The notes under the pieces are model-generated. The model saw only the letters and a program-made list of their open reading frames with translations, was not told where the DNA came from and made no database searches. From Plasmodium malariae (Eukaryota > Apicomplexa > Aconoidasida > Haemosporida > Plasmodiidae), in NCBI RefSeq assembly GCF_900090045.1, contig NC_041783.1, positions 832,001 to 896,000 of the forward strand: DNA of 64,000 bases, written 5' to 3'. Both the position numbers and the translations under genes were made by a program. Shown piece by piece: positions 58,583-64,000 of the stretch (positions within the stretch are counted from its first letter, which is position 1; every line of letters begins with the position of its first letter).

Positions 58583-60145
58583 ATGATGGAAAAAAAAAAG
58601 TCAACAACACATAAAAGTTATGTGAAGAGCAAAAGGAATAACCATGATATGCCTATATACATATCAAAGAGTAACTTAATCGATACTAATACAAATACCA
58701 GTAGTGAAGTTGAGCAGTACTCATTAGATATGATTAATATGAACAATATGATGATGAACAGAAACAATATAATGTGTAATGACAGAAATTATATAAATAA
58801 TAATCAAAATTTTGGGAATGGTATAATATATGTGAATGATAAACAATATGAAAGAATATTAAAAAGAAGGATGCGTAAAATAAAACAAGATATTGAAAAA
58901 AACAGGAAAGTTAGAGTATATATTGCTATTCAGAAAAAAAATAATTCTTCCATAAGCAGTTTTAGCAATAATAATATGCATGATAATATGCATGATGGTA
59001 TGCATGATGGTATGCATGATAATATGCATGATGGTATGCATGATGGTATGCATGATGGTGTGCATGATAATATGCATGATGGTATGCATGAGAATATGCA
59101 TGAGGTTATGCATGCGCATTTAAACAGTAACTTCAACACATCTTTATATAATTATGATTTAAATTCTAATGATTCGTTAATGAAAGTAATTGATAACCAT
59201 ACTAGTACTTGCACGCATACCCATAAGAATAGTAGTCAAAATAATAGTAGTAGTAATCTTAATAATAGTAGTAGTAATCATAATAATAGTAGTAGTAATC
59301 ATCATAATAACAATAGCAACAGTAATAGTAATCATAATAATAGCAACCATAATAATAGCAGTAGTAGTAATAATAATAACAACTACATGGATCTGTATGA
59401 AAATATGAAATCTATATTTGCCATGAAAACTAATAAACGTTACAATAATGGTAACAGCATATATTTAAATAACTACAACAGTAGACTTCCTGCCAATATA
59501 AATTCAGAGGATGATTATAAAAAGTATATAAATATGTGTGATATGAGTGGTATGGACGATGTAAGCGGTATGGACAACATAAACGGAATGAACAACGTAA
59601 ACCGAATGAACAACATAAACGGAATGAACAACATAAACGGAATGAACAACATAAACGGAATGAACAACATAAACGGAATGAACAACATAAACGGAATGAA
59701 CAACATAAACGGAATGAACAACTTAAATGGCGTGAACAATTTTGTGGAGAACTACAGCGATATGAAAAGTGTGCATCAAATTCCTAATATGTCCAATTTC
59801 CCTAATTTGGTTTGTGCGAATAATATGAAGCACGGGGTTCATATGGACGATATTGAAAATATGGATGATGTGGAAAACATGCACAACATGCACAATATGC
59901 ACAACATGAACAATATGAACAATATAGAAAATATGAACAGGGCAAAAAATATGAACGGTGCAGAAATGATGAACGGGTCAGAAATGATGAACGGGTCAGA
60001 AATGATGAACGGGTCAGAAGTTATGATCGGTTCAGAAATTATGAACAGTGCAGAAAATATGAACAATACAGAAAGCATGAACAATATGGAAAATATGAAC
60101 AACTTAAACAATTTTTCTAATGATATGAGTGGCAATTTTTCATAG
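58583..60145 (+). CDS. Asn/Met-rich protein with NF-YA-like A1 helix
   Basis: A single-exon frame of 520 residues from the ATG at 58583 (the open frame upstream has no ATG). Residues 81-101 read IIYVNDKQYERILKRRMRKI. This matches the NF-YA/HAP2 subunit-association helix YVNAKQYHRILKRRQARAK at most positions. In NF-YA the second half (HESRHxHAM with Arg residues) reads the CCAAT box; it is absent here. The sequence instead runs EKNRKVRVYIAIQKKNN into low complexity. The rest is repeats: HDGM/HDNM (about 133-172), Asn/Ser runs, NGMNNI (about 333-378), and Met/Asn/Glu units (about 425-505). NF-YA normally docks on the NF-YB/NF-YC histone-fold pair. A role as a divergent NF-YA, or as an A1-only competitor, is inference. 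A hidden donor after KVR (GTATATAT) could lead to a missing A2 exon, but I found none. Confidence 0.7.
   Translation: MMEKKKSTTHKSYVKSKRNNHDMPIYISKSNLIDTNTNTSSEVEQYSLDMINMNNMMMNRNNIMCNDRNYINNNQNFGNGIIYVNDKQYERILKRRMRKIKQDIEKNRKVRVYIAIQKKNNSSISSFSNNNMHDNMHDGMHDGMHDNMHDGMHDGMHDGVHDNMHDGMHENMHEVMHAHLNSNFNTSLYNYDLNSNDSLMKVIDNHTSTCTHTHKNSSQNNSSSNLNNSSSNHNNSSSNHHNNNSNSNSNHNNSNHNNSSSSNNNNNYMDLYENMKSIFAMKTNKRYNNGNSIYLNNYNSRLPANINSEDDYKKYINMCDMSGMDDVSGMDNINGMNNVNRMNNINGMNNINGMNNINGMNNINGMNNINGMNNINGMNNLNGVNNFVENYSDMKSVHQIPNMSNFPNLVCANNMKHGVHMDDIENMDDVENMHNMHNMHNMNNMNNIENMNRAKNMNGAEMMNGSEMMNGSEMMNGSEVMIGSEIMNSAENMNNTESMNNMENMNNLNNFSNDMSGNFS
58976..59115 (+). repeat. In-frame 12-bp repeat (ATGCATGATGGT), Met-His-Asp-Gly/Asn
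   Basis: About eleven copies within the NF-YA-like gene, ending ATGCATGAGGTTATGCATGC. Codes M-H-D-G and M-H-D-N units. Confidence 0.92.
59578..59730 (+). repeat. In-frame 18-bp repeat (AACGGAATGAACAACATA)
   Basis: Eight to nine copies coding NGMNNI within the NF-YA-like gene. The copies are nearly identical at the DNA level, indicating recent expansion. Confidence 0.93.
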
Positions 60146-63100
60146 AGTTAATACAATGACTATCATTTATTTTTACCCCTATGTAGAACATGCTCAGTAA
60201 CATTTGGCATCTAAAACAATGTTATATAGATCATACATTTCACACTCGGATTTTTTTTTTTTTTTTGTAGTCAAGAAAAAGACTTAAGAAGTGAGAAAAA
60301 AAAAAAATAAAATAAAAAGATAAAAAGGATAAGACATATAAAGAAGATAAAAAATAAGGAAAATAAATACATAATAATAAAAAAAAAAAAAAAAAATTAA
60401 CTACCATTATATGCATATATAACACAACTGTTACATTTTTTTTTTTTTTTTATTCTTAAGTAAATTCATGTTTAACATAGAAAATAATTTGACGATAATT
60501 ACAGCGATTTTCTTTCCCTCATTAAAAATATAAAAATAGGCGAATATTCTTTAACCTAAATTGCTTATTATTATCTATAATTTTACATATAAATTTTAGC
60601 TACAGATACTATATGTTGTGCTTACTTTGCTTTCCTTTTTCGCTTTTTGCTGTGTCTTAAAAGGGGAAGCATTTAATTGTGTATTAATTCACCAACAAAT
60701 TTATACACATACTTGTGTATTTACATTCATACACATGCACATATGTGCGCATATGCGACCCATTTGATATTTTTTGTTTTATTTAACTTATGTTAAACTA
60801 TAATTAACAAAAATGAAAATGTATTTTTTTGTAATTTTTATACTTTTTGTAAATTAAAAATGTTTATAATCTCATCCATGGACAGGTAAAGAAATTTCGT
60901 CCGTATAAATACTTCCGCTCTGCACACATAGTTTATGTATGCGCTAAGTGTTTTTTTTGTTTTTTTGTTTTTTTTCAGTAAAGGTTGTTATATACTTGCT
61001 CATATACAAAAAGACACACACATATATATATACACATATATATATACATATATATATGTCTGCATATATATGCCTGGACGTATATGTAAAAGTATTATGT
61101 ACACATGAGTATGTATGGGTATATAATACGCACCCGTTATGGTGCTCTTGGCCTCAATTTATGCAGTTTATTTTAAAGCCAATAATGGGGGAAAAAGAAA
61201 ACAAAAAATTGGTATGCTCATATATTGCTAACAAAGCAATTAATGAAATATCCTTCCTCCAAGTGAAAACCATGTAAGAAAATCATAAAAAATTGACAAA
61301 AGAAAGGAAAAAGAAAGATAAAAAAAAACATACAATATGCCTCAGATAAGCATGATTAAATGCGCACATGTTCATGCGCAAGTACACATATGAATATGTA
61401 GAATATGCACACAAGTATACATATGGCTTTATGGCCCTTCAAAAAAAAGAAAAGAAAAGAAAAATAATTAAATAAATAATTAAAAAGGCAAATAATTAAT
61501 AATTAAATAAATAGTTAAATAGTTAAATAGTTAAATAAATAAATAGTTAAACAATTAAATAAATAAATAGTTAAACAATTAAATAAATAAATAGTTAAAC
61601 AATTAAATAAATAAATAGTTAAACAATTAAACAAATAAATAAATAAATAAATAAACAGTTAAACAATTAAACAAATAAATAAATAAATAAACAGTTAAAC
61701 AATTAAATAAATAAATAGTTAAACAAACAAACAAATAAATAAATAAATAAATAAATAAACAGTTAAACAAACAAATAAATAAATAAATAAATAGTTAAAT
61801 GCATAGTTTAATGAATAAATAAATGATCAAATAAATAAGACGCGGAAATTCTTGCTACATGAAGCAATGTACCCATATGCTTGCACTAACCGAGCGCAGT
61901 CTGCCTGCTTATTTTTTGTAAAGTTGAGGGATGGAAAACAATAAAATAAAATGAATCAAATAAATCTAATCAAATATATCAAAAATATCAAAACGGATAA
62001 ACGCATAAACGTAAAAGCGTCGAAAAAATATTGAACATGGCAACAACGGCTTCATTTAAATGCGGTTAAAAAGTTAGCAAATATTTTATAACCATCTTGG
62101 AGACATAATATGTGGGGGTAGGGAAGAGCATGTTTGTAGTTTAAGTCTAAATGTGTCAAGCATATTAAGTTGAGTAATGTTCAGCACGTAATTTTATTTT
62201 TTTTTTTTTTTTTTATTTTCGTTCTTTTTTTCTTTATTTTTTCTTTTCGTCCTTTACTACATTCCAGATGGTCATAATTCACTCTTTTAAATTGCTTTCA
62301 TGCAAGGACTACGGTTTTACCTTTTTTTCAAATATCATCATAAGTGTTCTCCTCATTGTCCAGTATTAATGTATCAAAGTTTTTTTTTTTTTTTTCCTGC
62401 TCCCCTTAACTGTTCATCTTAGCTAGTGTGTCTTCTGCATTGTTCATGTTAAAATTCTTACATAAGTTTTTTATCGCTTCAATTATAAGAAATAGACTCA
62501 TTATATGAAAGGTATTGTAATATATGCTTAACTATTGTTACCATCACTCCCTTCATAATTTATATTACAACAACCACTCTCATCAAAGAGCGACTAATGC
62601 TGTGGTATGTATGTGTATATGTATATATATGTACACCTTTAAATGTATGGTGCACATTTTTCTATTCACACGCGAATTATACTAAGGTATTTACATATTC
62701 AAAATGCTTTCATTCTTTGCAATAGGTAAACCACTGTACACCTTACACTTGATGCACCTCCGTTTGATGTTAACAATTATTATGATAACAAGCTTTATAA
62801 TTTAGTTCAAAATGATTACAATATGTTGGCACTATGATTTAGTATTGCGGTAACAAAAAATTGGTTCAGTGTCTTTACTTATCAGTACTATAATAAATAT
62901 TACGCAGAACAGTAAAATCAATTGAAATTTTTTTTTTTTGCCCTTTTTTTGCATTGCATACGTTTATATTTCACTTTTCGGGTTATTTATGTATTTAATA
63001 GAAGAACAGTTTGTTCCACAACAAACTAATGTTATAAGTACATATACATATATACATATCAATTTTAAGTATTCCCCCATCTCAAACGCTTTTATTACTT

Positions 63101-64000
63101 CCTTACCTAATCTTTTTTATTTTACCAAAATTGACAAATTGAAAATTTAGAGAATTGGAAATAGAAACTAAATGGGGATTGCTACATTTAAGTAAAAACT
63201 ATTTCCATGATAATAACTAAATGGAGGAAAATAAAAGTGGATGGAAGTAAAAACTGGACGATTCTAATATGATGAGTCGACAACATGGGAGGATGTTAAC
63301 TCACTTTGCTAGAACAAACGTATCAAAAAAAAAAAAAAAAAAAAAAAAAAGAAGCAAAAAATTCCTTTCTTTCGTAAATTTTGTAAACCAAAAAAAAAAA
63401 AAAAAAAAAAAAAAGGAAGATAGGAATAGTGTGAGAACCCTCTTAAAGAGAGAAAGCGTGCAAATCTTTTTTCAAGTCCCGTTTCATCTTTGTTTCACCC
63501 AAATTGGTCAAATGAGTATATATATACGTATAAGTACTTGTATGTATAAGCATTTGAATATATATACATATGTATATGTTTTTATTTTTTTTTTTAACAT
63601 TTGCTTTTGCAAGTAACGCATTCTATTTATTCATATGCTGAATAAGTACACATACAAATATATAAGTACATATATATATATATATACATAATATTATATG
63701 CACACAATTCGTACATGTATATACATAGTTACATAACTGCTTTATGTTTTTCCCCATTGGCAAAAAATTTTTTTAACTGCAAAGTAATAGAAAATGTACT
63801 TTTAACGATTATCTATATATAAAAAAAAAAAAAAAAATATTTTGTTTCTTTGCAGAAATCATTGCTTCTAATTTAAAAAAAAATGATATAAAAAAAGAAA
63901 AATAGAATAGAATAAATGAATTGACCCTTGGGATGAATAAAATTCCAAAAGGAAGAAAAAAATAAATAGTTCCAAAAAAACAAAAAAAAAAAAAAAAAAA
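60146..64000. other. 3.9-kb right-hand region with only tentative exons
   Basis: AT-rich. Contains poly(dT/dA) (60250-60266, 60381-60397, 63325-63350, 63391-63414), TATA-like blocks and a long AAATAAATAGTTAAAC array. Short segments could be exons: plus 61167-61273 and minus 62593-62542 with 62476-62406; see findings. No domain identifies a gene, and the right edge may cut one off. Confidence 0.5.
61495..61800. repeat. AT-rich 24-bp-type array (AATAAATAGTTAAACAATTA)
   Basis: Imperfect array built from AAATAAAT and AGTTAAACAATT pieces, with a 24-bp unit in the left half (for example 61549-61625) and shorter AAATA runs at the right. Intergenic. Confidence 0.85.

Noticed and set aside
62724..62838. 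Plus-strand peptide TTVHLTLDAPPFDVNNYYDN…
   Set aside because: Looks like a C-terminal exon, but a TAA lies immediately 5' in frame and no AG acceptor falls between it and the peptide.
1..64000. tRNA, rRNA and spliceosomal snRNA genes
   Set aside because: Scanning by eye for the tRNA T-loop (GGTTCGAATCC-like) and for conserved U1, U2, U4, U5 and U6 cores gave no match; this is not a substitute for tRNAscan or Rfam.

Overview
This is eukaryotic nuclear DNA from a malaria parasite (Plasmodium). Evidence: strong A+T bias, long poly(dA:dT) tracts, (AT)n runs and minisatellites between genes, short AT-rich GT-AG introns, Asn/Lys-rich low-complexity inserts inside conserved proteins, and a recognisable set of Plasmodium housekeeping genes. 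From memory, without a search, the gene order matches the P. falciparum chromosome 11 block from about PF3D7_1118400 to PF3D7_1119600. Base composition and repeat style suggest a P. malariae- or P. ovale-like species, but I cannot fix the species. I see no pir/rif/stevor-type multigene family, tRNA, rRNA, transposon or CRISPR array.

Layout, left to right: HAD-family phosphatase (-); NOP56 (+); MYST histone acetyltransferase (-); a 16-exon coiled-coil/EF-hand protein (-); ARPC1/ARC40 of the Arp2/3 complex (-, 7 exons); a small secreted protein with a protist-type beta-sandwich-like domain (+, 7 exons); a membrane-anchored acyl-CoA-binding/ankyrin protein (-); TRM10 tRNA m1G9 methyltransferase (+); a DUF1764 protein with an apparent homopolymer frameshift (-); U2AF35 splicing factor (-); a 2027-residue HECT ubiquitin ligase (+); AP-4 mu adaptin (+, 3 exons); an FtsH/m-AAA protease (-); a candidate 122-residue five-exon protein (-); and an Asn/Met-rich protein with an NF-YA-like A1 helix (+). 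The last 3.9 kb has only tentative exons.

The genes do not form one pathway or operon. They are independent housekeeping and cell-biology genes: rRNA and tRNA modification, splicing, chromatin, actin nucleation, vesicle coats, protein turnover. The longest gaps between genes (2.3 to 3.7 kb) lie between divergent pairs and probably hold promoters and 5' UTRs; convergent pairs are closer.

The observations most worth a second look are the NF-YA-like protein that lacks a recognisable DNA-recognition half, the compact seven-exon secreted protein with a 16-nt micro-exon, the one-base homopolymer frameshift in the DUF1764 gene, two 16-bp minisatellites with near-identical units 26 kb apart, a GC-richer 29-bp array just upstream of the AP-4 mu start codon, and several spliced small-gene candidates in regions that look intergenic. 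Splice models were worked out by hand by matching reading phase across introns; they have not been tested against transcripts.
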